From Membranipora membranacea (taxonomy: Eukaryota; Bryozoa; Gymnolaemata; Cheilostomatida; Membraniporidae), in NCBI GenBank assembly GCA_914767715.1, contig OU612065.1:10354001-10418000 (forward strand): DNA of 64,000 nt, given 5' to 3'. Below, piece by piece: positions 23,601 through 35,715 of the stretch (the first letter of the stretch is position 1; each line of letters begins with the position of its first letter). A program made the translations under genes and the position numbers. The notes beneath the pieces were generated by a model. It saw only the letters and a list, made by a program, of their open reading frames with translations, was not told the DNA's origin and did not search any database.

Positions 23601-26590
23601 CAAGAGCCTGCTGAAGTGCTCTATCTGATGTAATAATTTAGATGAAGATTGGCCATAAAAATATAATATTTATAATTTTTATGGATACTGTATGAATGGG
23701 CATATTTTCAGTTCAGAGGAATTTTAAAATGTTTTCAGGATATATACAGCAAGAGCCGATAAAAAGCAAGTATGAAATAGGGGATGTGGACGAATTACTT
23801 GACAGACATTGGTTTTCTGTGATGAAAGGCTGGAGGAAAGTCTGTTTTAATGAAATAGGAAAGAAATCAAACAAATAAAACAGCCTGGCCATGGAGGTGT
23901 ACAAGACTCACCACAATAAAAAACGACGAGGTGAGAAATGGATTTATTGGAATTATTGGAACTCACAGCACTGTGAGGCAATTGAAAATTGATCATCGCT
24001 ATTGACTTAATCAGCCTCAATTTGGAGCCTAGCTCAACCCGCTCACTTATGAACTTGTGGGTGGGGGCGAGCTCTTGTCTCGGTCGGTGCGCAAGGACTA
24101 GTATGTAATCATGATACCATTTGACGGGCTCTCTATCAGAATCCTAGTAAGGATTTGGTCAATTGAGTTCTCTCATAGTTCTCTCTAGAGTAATCCACCG
24201 AGTAAAGCGAGAGCAGGTAACAGTATTGTTTGCTTATAGTGACTTCTCTGATATAGCTAAGATGACCATGTTAACACAAATTTTGTTTTTCTCCTATAGA
24301 ACAAGCATGTTCTGTCAGTACAAGCTTTCCAGTGAGGCGGGAGATGTCTTTGAAAAGTTTTTGATGGAATGGAAGACAATTGTGACAAAATTTCAGCTCG
24401 AGGAAACATCAAGCCACTAGGGATGACTGAAAAATATGCTGTAAGTACATTAAGTGTTACTTAACCGCTGCCTTGCTGATCACACAACACAGTTTAAGCG
24501 TCCCGCACGACACACGCAGGATATTTTTTAATACACAGCTCAGTGATAGCGCAATATGTGTTGTTCAACAGCTTCCAACAATTATTTATAACAGCCCAAA
24601 CATTGCTGAAAATGAGTGTTCAAACTACTAAAAAATCGGGAATGATAGGAAATCTGTAAGATCAATGCTCCATGGAAAGTAACCAATGAATACCTTGGCA
24701 GAAATAGTTGGCGGTTCTACAGTTTGACTTGATTATCTGGCATCTGTAACTCACATAAACAATTATAAATACTATTAGTATTTATATGATTATGGTAACT
24801 CCTAACAACTCATCATTATCCAGCTTCATTCCAATATACCTCATATAAACATAAAATATATTTTTGGGCAAATAAAAGATAGTTTGGGGCCAAGGGATAC
24901 CTGTGTTGTACAATATAATTGATATATTTTACAGGGTGCTATGTCAAAGCTATGTAAGGCTTTATGAGCCATTAATCATGCCTTGATCCCTGGGGGCATG
25001 GCAGGTGTTGTGATGGAACAGGTAGCACTGGAGACAGTGAGGATGATGGGTATTATGATGAGGGAAAAGCATATCCTGATGAAGCAGAGGTAATGCGCCC
25101 CAGAATTATTTTATCTATCCAAAGTTAGTGTTTACCACCTTGGTTTACACAGATGTAATAGTGTGTTGTCTATAATTGAGTTGGTAAATCCCCCCCTCCT
25201 TTTCGGGTCAATATTTGTGACCCCTACATGTTGTCAATATTATCCCGTTTGTAAGTGTAATCACCCTATCATTTCTGGCCACATTTAAATCTGTAAAAAT
25301 GGCTCAAATAGTTCTGCATTTCTTGAATTGTCTTCGTGATCCGCCATATAGTTTCTAAGTTTAAAAAGCAGTCATTTCACTGATAAAACATTGTTGCTGC
25401 AACTGGGCTGCTTGATCTGCAGCATGTTCCACACAATGTTCAATGGGATTGACCATCTATGGAGTACTTAGTTTCTCATGTAGTCCAGAAGACACCAAAA
25501 CTTAATTTTTAACCCAAAATAATAAGAGGAGGTTATTCTCAATAATAATAATAATTCTTAATGGGTACTCATTTTCTGTGTGAAGTGTGACTATCCAATA
25601 GTCTGGGCAACTGGGGAGGACTAACTGGTAATTTAACAGATATGAATTTAAGTAGGTATGATTGAGTGCTATTATTGATCATTCTGTAGGTTTGTCATGG
25701 TGCGATGCTGTTTCTTGTAATTTAGATTCAAAAGCCTGTAATGTATTCTAATTTAGGTAATACCACTGATTACGTTTTTTTCCTCACTCAGCAGTAGAGG
25801 ATGCAATCTATGCATATACATATCAAAAAGACCTTCACGCTTAATTAGCTGATTTTTCTGGTCAAGATATTTGCAAAATTATTTTGAGCGCATAAAATTT
25901 GAGACCGAGTGGACTTTCAGAGATAAACCTGCGCTTATTTTTCAAAGGCCGTCACACAAGGAGGGAAACAATTTTTATAGTATTAACAGAGAGAGACTGA
26001 ATGTGATTATAATACCTCAAAGTCGAAACCACATGCGAGTCGAGCCACATGCGAGTCGAGCCACATGCGAGTCGAGCCACATGCGAGTCGAGGATCTTTC
26101 TTTGCATCTTTTTTTTATTGGCGATAGTACAAATTTCCTAGGGAGACAAAGTAACAGAATGTACTCCCATTCGACTAATTCTGGTTACCCTCTACAGTTC
26201 GCGCAGCAGCCAATGTCATCGAATACATTATATCCACTGATTTGATAGAAGTTGAGCTACCAATTCTTCCCGGACCTTGTTCAACGCCGTTGTCAGAGGC
26301 AATCAGTCGAATATAATTAAATTTGTATTGAGCAAGTCGGAAGGTTTTGGTTGGATGCATGCTGTAGTGGTTTTTTGACCAAGTGGTCGATGTAGGTATA
26401 TATGTACGCATTAGTTTGTATTATATATAATATCAGGGCGCAAATGGTGAGGTTTTTTTAATCAGGACAGTACACTACAGGCTATACTTGGGCAAAACAA
26501 TTGGATTACATAGGCAATTATAAGAATTATCTCCTCCTTTTTTGTTGGCAAACTGATAGGTGTAGAACTATGACATAGTATTTAAGCAAC
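23601..26590. other. No firm gene; a few exon-like scraps
   Basis: Short open stretches at 23696-23878 and 24163-24420 match nothing I recognise. At about 24993-25090 an acidic frame (DSEDDGYYDEGKAYPDEAE) ends at a GTAATG that could be a splice donor. These could be exons of a lost or very divergent gene, but nothing ties them together. Confidence 0.2.
26030..26092. repeat. 16-bp tandem repeat, about four copies
   Basis: CACATGCGAGTCGAGC repeated almost four times without change. Confidence 0.9.
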
Positions 26591-26594
26591 CTAT

Positions 26595-27372
26595 TGTTAT
26601 ATCCTTCCTATTTTGTGTATGACTTGCTTTACCTGGCTATAGAAACTTATAGCAGGTGTTTATTACTGTCTTGTAATTGTGGCTAATATTTTAGAACTAA
26701 AATATTTACGAGCAACTATAAAAACTTATAGTGCACAAATATTAATATAACTACTTGTTTGAGATTATATGAACATATAACTCGATTGGGTATTGACTTT
26801 GGTACAGCCTCGATGCAAAAACTATCAACAAACTCTGATATTCCAGAAATCCTCCTTAGATCGATATTTAGTTTCCGAGATTATATCCGTTTTTAGCCTC
26901 GATGCAAAACTATCAACAAACTCTGATATTCCAGAAATCCTCCTTAGATCGATATTTAGTTTCCGAGATTATATCCGTTTTTAGCCTCGATGCAAAACTA
27001 TCAACAGACTCCGATATCCCAGAAACCCTCCTTAGATCGATATTAAATAAACATTGCACAGAAATAAGTATTCTGAATATTTATTTTGGGTGTTTTTATT
27101 TGCTTAACTGCAAAACTGGCAAAACAAACCTTACTCTTCCATAAAATTGTATTAACACTAATGTAAAGGTTTGTTACACAATGACAAGTGTTGATTGTCA
27201 CTCTAAGCATTACTGGAATAAAACAGAATATATATACATATTGGCAAGGTAAGAAATAATAGACAATACAAATACAAAACAATAGTGAGTACTAAGATAA
27301 ATGTCTGAGCCAGTTAGTATACTTTGTTTAATGTCAAGGGGGATAACCACTGTTTATTTGCTCGATACTACA
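26595..27372 (-). repeat. 3' LTR of the Gypsy element
   Basis: Plus-strand ends TGTTATATCC and ATACTACA. Contains three tandem units of about 88 bp (26808-27040), each with CAACAAACTCTGATATTCC or a close variant. Confidence 0.93.
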
Positions 27373-27398
27373 CAGCCCCCTTCACAATAAACTACCGT

Positions 27399-29715
27399 CT
27401 ATTGTTTATTGTCAAACTGCTGCACCTTCTTCTGTATTTCTCTAACCTGCCCCGCGACTCGCCGTCTCACCTTTCGCTCTTCAGCCATGTAGTCTGCAAT
27501 CTTCCCCATCGCTGTCTCAATCTCATCATGAATCAAATCGGCCAACGCGATTTCTTGGTGTACAGACTCCAGTGATTGTTTGATCTCATGGATGAGAACA
27601 CTCGAGTCCTGTCCTGGTGATGGCACAAGCTGCTCCAGCGGTGTCATCTTTATCGGTCCTGGCCCTAGTGGTGGGCCTGGTCTCACAGGACTCGGTTGTA
27701 CTGCTCCGACTGGTTTGGACTGTACGGTTGCAATAACCGTACGGCGGCCTTCTTTGTTCATCTGAGGAGTAGTTGCAGCAACGGCAGTTCTCTGACTAGT
27801 GAATGAGGCAGACACAGCGACAGCAGAGCTGGTCTCCGGTGTGTTACCGATTCTCCGCAGTGGAACAGTCAACTTTTTGAGGGTTGGTTCTGTCTCACTG
27901 GTGGCTGTTGGCTCTCTGGGTGTCCTTGTTGTTCCGAACCGTGGGGGGTCGTAAATGGCTCTAGGCCACTCCTGTGGTACTGGCAAGGAAATCTGTTGCC
28001 GGAATTTGTCCCATGATCTAATGCATACCGTGTACATTTTTTCCTTATTGTGCCAACAACGTGGCTTGCTGTGTGGGTCTCCAGGTTTAGAGGTCCTCGA
28101 GTGGTGTTCAAACATCTGGCCTGACGTAAAACGGACAGCTCCACAACCACACACTCGTCTGAAGAAGTGGCTCCAGACATGGTGTTCTAGAGCAGTTGCC
28201 GTCCTTTCCGTTGCCTGGCAGGACTCCAAAGGGCATGTCCGAGAGCTGGGATTTCTGGACATGGACTCTCGGGCACAGCGGTGACGCCGCTCACTTCTTT
28301 CTGCCACAAACTTCACACGGAGCGGGTTCTCTCTCGATTCCTTAGCTTGTTTATGGGGTTTCTTAGGGATTCGGTATTGGTCAAGTCTCCCCTTACGCTC
28401 TTCCTCTTGAATCTTCTCCTGTTCTCCCGCGGGCAGAAAACGCACATCCCTACATGTTGGTTTCACCACCATTTCCACTGATGTGGCTGGCACAACGGGC
28501 ATCACATCGGTCTCGGGTGCAGATGGGGCAACGTCCATCTCGCCTCCCTCCTCTGATGACGACGAGAGCCGTCTTTTGCGTAACTCCGACCTGGGTTGTC
28601 CCCGTTTCCAGACTTCCCCTGAGGTACCATCATCAGTTTCTTCCTCATACTGGGGGAAAGGTGGTGTTAGGGGCTCACTGTCAGCCTTGGTGGTTTCCTC
28701 TGGTTCTCCGGTGTCTTGGTTCTCCTTCGTCTCAAACTGAGAAAGCAGGTTGAATACAGGGTCTTCGGGTACCTCTTCAAACTCGCCATCACTGGAATCA
28801 CATTGCTCCTGGTTTTCCATTTCTGCAAAAAGGACATAATTAGTTTCATGCATCAACATGCAATGATCCGGATGATGGTTCCTATAATATATCCCTGGGC
28901 CTCTTACTTTTACTTTTACCTCTGCTGTATTGACTTGACTATCCGAACCAGAGTGGTCACTTGATAGCATGATTTCCGCATTGTTTGCATACTGGTTGTT
29001 CCTAGTGTCAATAGTCGAACAGTCATATTCCTGTAGGTATGTTGGTCTACGGCGGATACGACCAGTGTTTGTCGGCTCTTTCCATTCTGAAGTGCTCTCT
29101 TCTGTTGTCCATTCCTGAGGCTCCTGTTTAACATCGGTAGTCACAGTGTCTTCCTCATCTGATGGGACCTCGTAGACTATCACCTCTCCTGTCTCCTCGA
29201 CTGACTGTGGTTCCACAGGTATTTCTTCGTCCACTTGTCTAGGCTTCTGTCCAGCCCTCCTCCGTGGTCGCTGGAGGTAAGGTTCACTGGAAGCTGGTGC
29301 CCTGCCCCCAAGACTTGGACATTCTACAAAAGGCTTTAGCCTCGCTTCGCTTTGTACGGACATCCGCTCTCCCTGTGCTATGATGTAGGTGTGGTTGGGG
29401 CGAACTTCTTTAATAGTATAGGGCCCAACATACTTCTCTTTGAGTTTTCCCATCTCTCCACGCCTCCTTTGGTGGTTTACCATCCATACAAGGTCACCTA
29501 CAGCATATAGCGGTGGCTCATCGGTGTCCCTCATTCTCACTGCCTTTTGGCAGAGGCGTAGCTCCTCGTGGACAGCAATCATACGTTCTCCAAGTTCTAT
29601 TGCATACTGTGAACGTGATCTCGTGTTTGTGTCTGTTTGTCCATAGGCCAGTAGATCTGGGAGCCGATTCTCCTTCCCCATGAACATGTAGTTTGGCGTT
29701 TCCTTAGTAGCAGTA
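27399..29715 (-). pseudogene. Gypsy integrase C-terminus with a long zinc-finger/coiled-coil extension
   Basis: The open frame (27399-29753) picks up integrase at TKETPNYMFMGKENRLPDLL, its first residues coming from the insertion at 29722-29906. The usual integrase tail follows: GDLVWMVNHQRR, KYVGPYTIKEV, and a basic RIRRRPTYLQEY near residue 232 where Gypsy polyproteins commonly stop. Here it runs on for about 540 residues: an acidic Ser/Glu-rich region (about 310-410), a basic segment, a C-x4-C-x12-H-x3-H motif at about 507-529 (CPLESC to HVWSH) with a second Cys/His cluster (CGCG, EHH) right after, a Pro-rich linker, and a predicted coiled coil (about 716-780). I do not recognise this extension. 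It has no membrane segment, so it is not an obvious envelope protein. Confidence 0.8.
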
Positions 29716-29721
29716 CAGGGT

Positions 29722-29906
29722 TGATTGATTGATTTATTAGCTATCACAAACATTAAATGTTGCGAAAAATGGATGCATATACTTTGTCATAATAAGAGCT
29801 TGCTACCAGTGTATGGAACTATGGACTTTTTTTAAAAAAGAATCTCATTAAGTGTGATGCACATTTGCCTCAGAAAACAGTCTTTGCCCCATGAGTGTCT
29901 TTGCCC
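29722..29906 (-). mobile_element. 185-bp insertion inside the integrase gene
   Basis: Flanked by the 6-bp repeat CAGGGT (29716-29721 and 29907-29912). Removing the insert and one repeat would bring the two halves of integrase back together. On the minus strand it begins GGGCAAAGACACTCATGGGG and ends in an AATC/ATCA-type tail, as in short retroposons (SINE or truncated LINE). Family not identified. Confidence 0.7.
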
Positions 29907-29912
29907 CAGGGT

Positions 29913-31972
29913 GTTGCTCTAAACACTGCCATTATCTCTGGTAACAAGAGATCCCAGTCTGTTTGTTGGCCACCTAGGAGTAAGGCTCGCAACGAGTCAC
30001 CAATAGTCCTGTTATTGCGTTCAACCACTCCATTACCTTGGGGCCGGTATGGCGTCGTGTGTGTTTTGTTCAACCCCCATATCGAGCACAACTCTGTCAT
30101 CAAGTCCGACTCAAATTGAGTCCCCTGGTCGCTGTGAAGTTGCTCCGGTATTCCAAACCGTGAGAATATCTCTGTATGTAGAGCTGAAGCGACAGAGGGT
30201 GTTGTGGCATCGGGTATAGGTAAGGCTTCCGCCCAACGGGTGAAGTGGTCACTCAAGACCAAGATCCACCGATTACCCCTCGGTGTTAGTGGCATTGGCC
30301 CGACTAGATCAATAGCAACCCACTGCCATGGCCGACCGCTGTACAAATGGCGGGTACCTGTTGTACTCGGTGCTTTACCATGCTTAGCCGCTTGGCACAC
30401 CTCACATGTTGACAAAGTACGTCTCACCATGCTCACCATTCCATACCAGTACCAGCTCAAACGCAGCCGTTCTGTAGTGCGACTGGCTCCGCTGTGAGCC
30501 ATCTGGTGACAACGCCAGATAACCTCTGTTCTCATCAAAGGTGGGCAAATGGCAGGATGTACACTCCGACCTGGTTTAGTCACCGTGGTACGTAAGATCC
30601 CTTGCTCATCCAGGAACAAAGTTGGCCACAGTCTAACCAACATACACAGTTCCTGATCCCCTTCACCCAGCTCGGCCTGGGAAATCTGTTGTCCAGATTC
30701 TATGGCACGATAAATTTGACCTACAGCCCCCGGGGACTGTCTTTGTAGTGTGGCTATGTCATTGTCCGTCTGTAGGGCAGCAACCCTCTCCTCTTGGTGG
30801 CCCTCCACCCCATTAGTTAGTGGGCCCACCTCTCCTTGGTCGACATGTACTGATGCGAAGCCTGATGCCTCCCATTCATCCAAAACCTCCTGTTGAGTAG
30901 GTCCTGATCCACTGCTTTGGATGCGAGCACACTGTTTACGCTCACTGCATGGTAAGCGACTCATGCCATCAGCATTACCGTGCCTCTTTCCTGGCCTGTA
31001 TTCAATCGTATAGTTGAATTCCGACATTAGTTCGAGCCATCGAGCTACTTGGCTTGTCGGTTCCACACGTCGACATAACCAAATCAGTGAAGCATGGTCG
31101 GTTCGCACCTTGAAACGCTGACCATACAGGTAGGGCCTAAAATGCTTGACAGCTCGCACCACTGCTAGCAGCTCTCTGCGAGTTACACAGTAGTTCTTCT
31201 CCGCATTGGATAATGTTTTGCTATAATAAGCAATCACCTTTTCTCTATCGTCCTGTTCCTGTGACAACACGGAGCCAACGCCGTAATTGCTTGCGTCAGT
31301 ATCCACCGTGTACTTCAGTTGCGGGTCTGGGTACCCGAGTATAGGGGCAGAGATCATCCTCTGTTTTAACTCACTGAAGCTATCCCTAGCCTCTTGGGTC
31401 CAGTTCCATGGGACCCTTTTTCCTGTCAGATGATGTAACGGGTTTGCAATTGTTGCAAACCCCTCAATGTACTGTCGATAGTATCCCACCAGGCCTAGAA
31501 ATGACTGTAAGTCCACTACCCGGGTTGGTTCCGGCCAACTCTCTATGGCTTCGATCTTCTTAGGGTCAGTGGCGATGCCCTCTGCACTGACAACATGACC
31601 CAAATACTCCACTTGATGTTGGAACAACGAGCATTTTGATGGTTTTAGCTTCAGCCCCGCGGATTTCAGCCTTGAGAATACCTCCTCCAATCTCTCCAGA
31701 TGGGTGGCAAAGTCTTCGCCCATGACAATGACATCATCCAGGTAGAGTAGCAGAGTCTTCCAATGCAAGTCTCGGAAGATAGATTCCATCAACCTTTGAA
31801 AGGTGGCTGGAGCCGATGTCAGACCGAACGGTAAAACCTTCCATTTCCATAAGCCTCCTCTCGTTATGAAAGCAGCTTTATCCTGTGCATCCTTACTCAG
31901 GGGTACCTGCCAATATCCTGATAGCAAGTCTAACGTACTGAAGTATTTACTTCTAGATAAAGCTTCTAAGCT
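29913..31972 (-). pseudogene. Gypsy reverse transcriptase, RNase H and integrase
   Basis: From the deletion point, the frame shows AYPLPRIDESLEALSRSKYF, then LSGYWQVPL, LPFGLTSAPATFQ and catalytic YLDD. RNase H follows with YTVDTDASNYGVGS. Integrase shows the zinc-binding H/C set (CHQMAHSG ... CEVCQ), then the catalytic core: AIDLVGP (Asp), HSDQGTQFE (Asp), NGVVERNNRT (Glu). The last codons before the 29722-29906 insertion are AVFRATPW. All catalytic residues are visible in this part; the breaks lie on either side of it. Confidence 0.92.
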
Positions 31973-33536
31973 CTCATCGATCCGAGGAAGTGGATATGCA
32001 AAAGCGCCAAGAGTTGTCTTTCTTTTTTACTAGAACCACTGGTGAACTCCAGGCTCCTGTTCCGGGTTCTATTACACCTTTCTTTAGTTGGTCTTCTATT
32101 TGTGCTTCGACCTCTTTTTCTTTTTCTGGGCCCAACCGTCTGGTGGGTTGCCGGACGGGCCTAGCTCCAGGCATCAGAGGGATATCATGCTCTACCATTG
32201 TTGTGTGTCCCTGGTCATCATCCCCTGAACTAAACACTTCACTGTACTGCTTGAGTAAACATTTTATCCGAGCTTGCTGCTCTTCAGAGGGGCAAGCGGT
32301 CCTGGTTTCCTCCAAAAGTTGTTGCAGATGACAGGGGAATTTGCGATTCAGCGACCTCTCCTCTACCGCTGAACAGCCCAGTGCCCCATCACCTTCCTCA
32401 GTTATCCACGCTCCCACCACTTGGTTGCGATCTACCCTGGTGAACTTTCCAATCTCTTGTCCAGGTTGTACCAAAAGTTTGGTACCAGAGGGGTTCAGAC
32501 ACCTCAGCCAGATCCTTCCTCCTTCATCAGGAATGTTCACACTGCATGCAACCGGGGGGCCTTCACGCGAGCTCTCCACTAGTCCTGTGTAGCCAGTGTG
32601 GGGTTGTGTCCTCGGTAGGAAGGCAGGGATGAGTTGCTCTGCATAAGCAGGGATCTGTACCCGGGATGCCGCTACCACTTTGCAGCTCATTGATACTCCT
32701 GTGTTGTCCAGGCATGGGACAATATCACCACTTGCGAGCTCCAGATGAGCATCGGCAAAGGATAACTTACATTGCTGCTGGACTAAGAAAGGCATTCCCA
32801 AGATAGCATCATCTTTGAGCTTGCAGACCACAAAGGTCTCGCTCCACACCAAGTGGGGCATCCTACACTCTAGCCGCAGCTCCCCATAAAATCTCAATGG
32901 GCTACCATCTGCTGTTAACCCATAATCCTCTTCTGTCTGTTGTAGCTTCCCTCTAACAGAAACGGGCAGTCTATCGAAAGCAACTTTAGACAACAAGTTA
33001 GTGGTGCATCCAGTGTCAACCAGGAACTTAACCTGTTGTTTGGCTATCTTCCCTCCAATGAAATAACTCTCATGGTGTGGGCGAAAGACTGGCTCATCAT
33101 CCACAGTGAGCTTTCCTATAGATAGGGGCCGTGCTACTCCAATCATGTCTCTGTGGGGCCCATCTTTAGGGATGGGATTTGGAATATCTTTCGTGACCTC
33201 TACTCCTTCGACGGCCGGGCCCTCTTCAGTACTGGTCGGGGGCTTTGACTGGCATATAGTCCTTTTTCTAGACCGTCGTTTAGTAGGAGATTCCTTGTTT
33301 GTTTGTTCCTGCTGCGGGAACGGTTCTTCATCCGATACTGTTGTGTCCTCACGTAAAACAGTAAATCTATTTTGAAGGCAAACCTCTTTGGGCCGAGGTG
33401 GCGCACGCATGGGCAACGCATGCTTTGGGGCCAACCACCTAGCGGTTTCCGGAGGTCTTGTTGGTCCACGACTGTGACCTTCCCTTACTGTCGTGGACCC
33501 TCTTCGTTTCCCGCCGGCCAGGGGTTGGTAGGACAT
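31973..33536 (-). pseudogene. Gypsy protease and start of reverse transcriptase, truncated
   Basis: An open frame of 520 codons overlapping the end of gag by about 50 nt in another frame, so ribosomal frameshifting is expected. About 160 basic and linker residues precede an aspartic protease with FLVDTGCTTNLLSK (DTG at 174-176). Reverse transcriptase begins near RRLGPEKEKEVEAQIEDQL and SSPVVLVKKKDNSWRFC. Directly after WRFC, where Gypsy proteins have a VDYRxLN segment, about 50 nt are missing and the frame is lost at 31974. TTTGC at the junction could be deletion microhomology. Confidence 0.9.
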
Positions 33537-34489
33537 TCCTTTCTAATATGGCCAGTCTGCTTGCATCCCCAGCAACCATCTTGTTTCGGTGGTGGGCGCC
33601 CGCTCCTTCCCCCTTTTGAGTGAGAGCCTCTATCTGACTTGTCCAATTTATTCTTCAGTTCTGACAATTCCTTAGTAAGGGCCTCCACCGCCTTGGTAAT
33701 GGTGTGAATGTCTGCTCCATCCGTTGTCACCTGTCGAACCTGTTCTTCTTTAGTATCGTCAACCTCACGCACTCTTGGTTGTCCTTGGGCTATGGAGCTC
33801 TTGGTGACTAGCAAGAACTCATTACCTGCCCGAACCATATCCTCCAGTTTTTCTGGTTGCCTAGCCAACAAGTGTCACTGCACACCGGGATGGTTCACTC
33901 CAAGTTTAAACCTCTCCATAGTCAGCCGCCGTCTCACAGGCTCCTCTGCATCGGCATAGGCTACGTTCACTAGTTTCTTTATTTCAGTGCTAAATTCGGC
34001 CAAGGAGACTCCCTGTGTTCTCCTATATGAAGCTAACTTAGCCTCTGCCTCTGTGGCTGTGAGTCCATAGTGTAACCGTAGGGTATCCACAATCCCTTGC
34101 CAAGTCCCTGATCTACCACATTCTTGTGCTGGCCCTGATAGGCCTTCTCTTGCTTTCAGAACAATGGTCTCTTCGTCCCACTCCTGGGACAAAGCAATCT
34201 CTTGTATCTGTGCAAGAAAGAGCTCCACATCACCTTTTCCGTTGAACGTTGGGACTTTCAGTTTCACAGCAGGTATATGGTGTCCAGCCTGAGCGACAGT
34301 GGCTCTTATCAGCTCATTAAGGTTTTGTAGAAATCCTTGTGCATAAGGCGCAGCCGCCTGAACAGGCGGTGCTTGGGCAGGGGGTGACTGGACAGGCGGT
34401 GCCTGTGCCTGAACAGCCGGTACTTCTGGTTCTTGGTCCCCGCCCGCATCCTGGAGGGCCTGTACCTCATGTTCATCAGCTTGATCCAT
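33485..34489 (-). pseudogene. Gypsy gag with a nonsense codon
   Basis: Starts MDQADEHEVQALQ. A Pro/Gln/Ala-rich N-terminus (PPVQSPPAQAPPVQ) leads into a retrotransposon gag domain (VPTFNGKGDVELFLAQI, QEWDEETIVLKAREGL, YRRTQGVSLAEFSTEI). An in-frame TGA at 33875-33877 (GVQ-stop-HLLARQ) interrupts it. The same frame continues to a CCHC zinc knuckle, CWGCKQTGHIRKEC, near the end. Since the stop falls inside gag and not at the gag-pol junction, I read it as a mutation and not as recoding. Confidence 0.9.
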
Positions 34490-34518
34490 TCTGTAGTGGG
34501 TTGTCCTGGAAGTAGAAC

Positions 34519-34544
34519 GTTACACATCCCACTGCTGCCACCAA
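34519..34544 (-). other. Probable primer-binding site of the Gypsy element
   Basis: Directly next to the 5' LTR the minus strand reads TTGGTGGCAGCAGTGGGATG, in the position and style of a tRNA primer-binding site. The tRNA was not identified. Confidence 0.55.
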
Positions 34545-35322
34545 TGTTATATCCTTCCTATTTTGTGTATGACTTGCTTTACCTGGCTATAGAAACTTAT
34601 AGCAGGTGTTTATTACTGTCTTGTAATTGTGGTTAATATTTTAGAACTAAAATATTTACGAGCAACTATAAAAACTTATAGTGCACAAATACTAATATAA
34701 CTACTTGTTTGAGATTATATGAACATATAACTCGATTGGGTATTGACTTTGGTACAGCCTCGATGCAAAAACTATCAACAAACTCTGATATTCCAGAAAT
34801 CCTCCTTAGATCGATATTTAGTTTCCGAGATTATATCCGTTTTTAGCCTCGATGCAAAACTATCAACAAACTCTGATATTCCAGAAATCCTCCTTAGATC
34901 GATATTTAGTTTCCGAGATTATATCCGTTTTTAGCCTCGATGCAAAACTATCAACAAACTCCGATATCCCAGAAATCCTCCTTAGATCGATATTAAATAA
35001 ACATTGCACAGAAATAAGTATTCTGAATATTTATTTTGGGTGTTTTTATTTGCTTAACTGCAAAACTGGCAAAACAAACCTTACTCTTCCATAAAATTGT
35101 ATTAACACTAATGTAAAGGTTTGTTACACAATGACAAGTGTTGATTGTCACTCTAAGCATTACTGGAATAAAACAGAATATATATACATATTGTCAAGGT
35201 AAGAATTAATAGACAATACAAATACAAAACAATAGTGAGTACTAAGATAAATGTCTGAGCCAGTTAGTATACTTTGTTTAATGTCAAGGGGGATAACCAC
35301 TGTTTATTTGCTCGATACTACA
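34545..35322 (-). repeat. 5' LTR of the Gypsy element
   Basis: 778 bp, nearly identical to 26595-27372 and with the same three 88-bp internal tandem units. Confidence 0.93.
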
Positions 35323-35715
35323 CTATCTACACATATAGATGCTGTCAAACTGTTGTCCTCCTTCTGTTTAGGTAAACTGAATGATAACTTTTGGTGTCTT
35401 CTTGACTATAACCCTGAATAACTTTTCAACTGGAAGACTGGGAGCTGAAGAAACCAGTGATTTGAAATCAGCACAAAATTCTGGGCTAGATAAATGTTAC
35501 TCAGTGTTGCCCACCTTTTTTGAGCTCTCATAGCTAGGGGACTGATGGGTAGTAATAGTAAGCCGATTTAATTTACCATTTTGGTTTGGGCCATGACGAT
35601 GGATGCAATGCAATGGTCATAATCCCCAGACACAGCCTAGATTATATAATTCAGATCATTTAGGTTGATATAGCCATATGCAGATATTTATGAAATTTTT
35701 TTTGTGTATTTGCAG

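Larger units (their letters stand above)
26595..35322 (-). mobile_element. Ty3/Gypsy LTR retrotransposon, 8.7 kb, disabled
   Basis: Two 778-bp LTRs (5' LTR 34545-35322, 3' LTR 26595-27372; the element reads on the minus strand) flanked by CTAT (26591-26594 and 35323-35326). By eye the LTRs differ at about six sites. The order gag, protease, reverse transcriptase, RNase H, integrase is the Ty3/Gypsy order. Lesions: an in-frame TGA in gag, a roughly 50-nt deletion early in reverse transcriptase, and a 185-bp insertion in integrase. Downstream of integrase the last frame continues for over 500 codons with an unfamiliar extension. No envelope-like gene is seen. Confidence 0.95.

Noticed and set aside
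26030-26092. Coding repeat (HMRVE-like peptide) in the frame 25871-26245
   Set aside because: The 16-bp unit is not a multiple of three, so each copy changes frame; a simple tandem repeat explains it.
26793-27144. Open frames encoding repeated peptides, also at 34743-35094
   Set aside because: They are the 88-bp tandem units inside the Gypsy LTRs, present in both LTRs and in overlapping frames; not genes.
27399-29715. Last Gypsy frame as an envelope gene
   Set aside because: It is fused in frame to integrase, and has no signal peptide, no membrane segment and no visible fusion-protein features.
33875-33877. Gag stop as a programmed readthrough site
   Set aside because: It falls inside gag, upstream of the zinc knuckle, and the gag-pol junction already has a frame overlap; a mutation is simpler.
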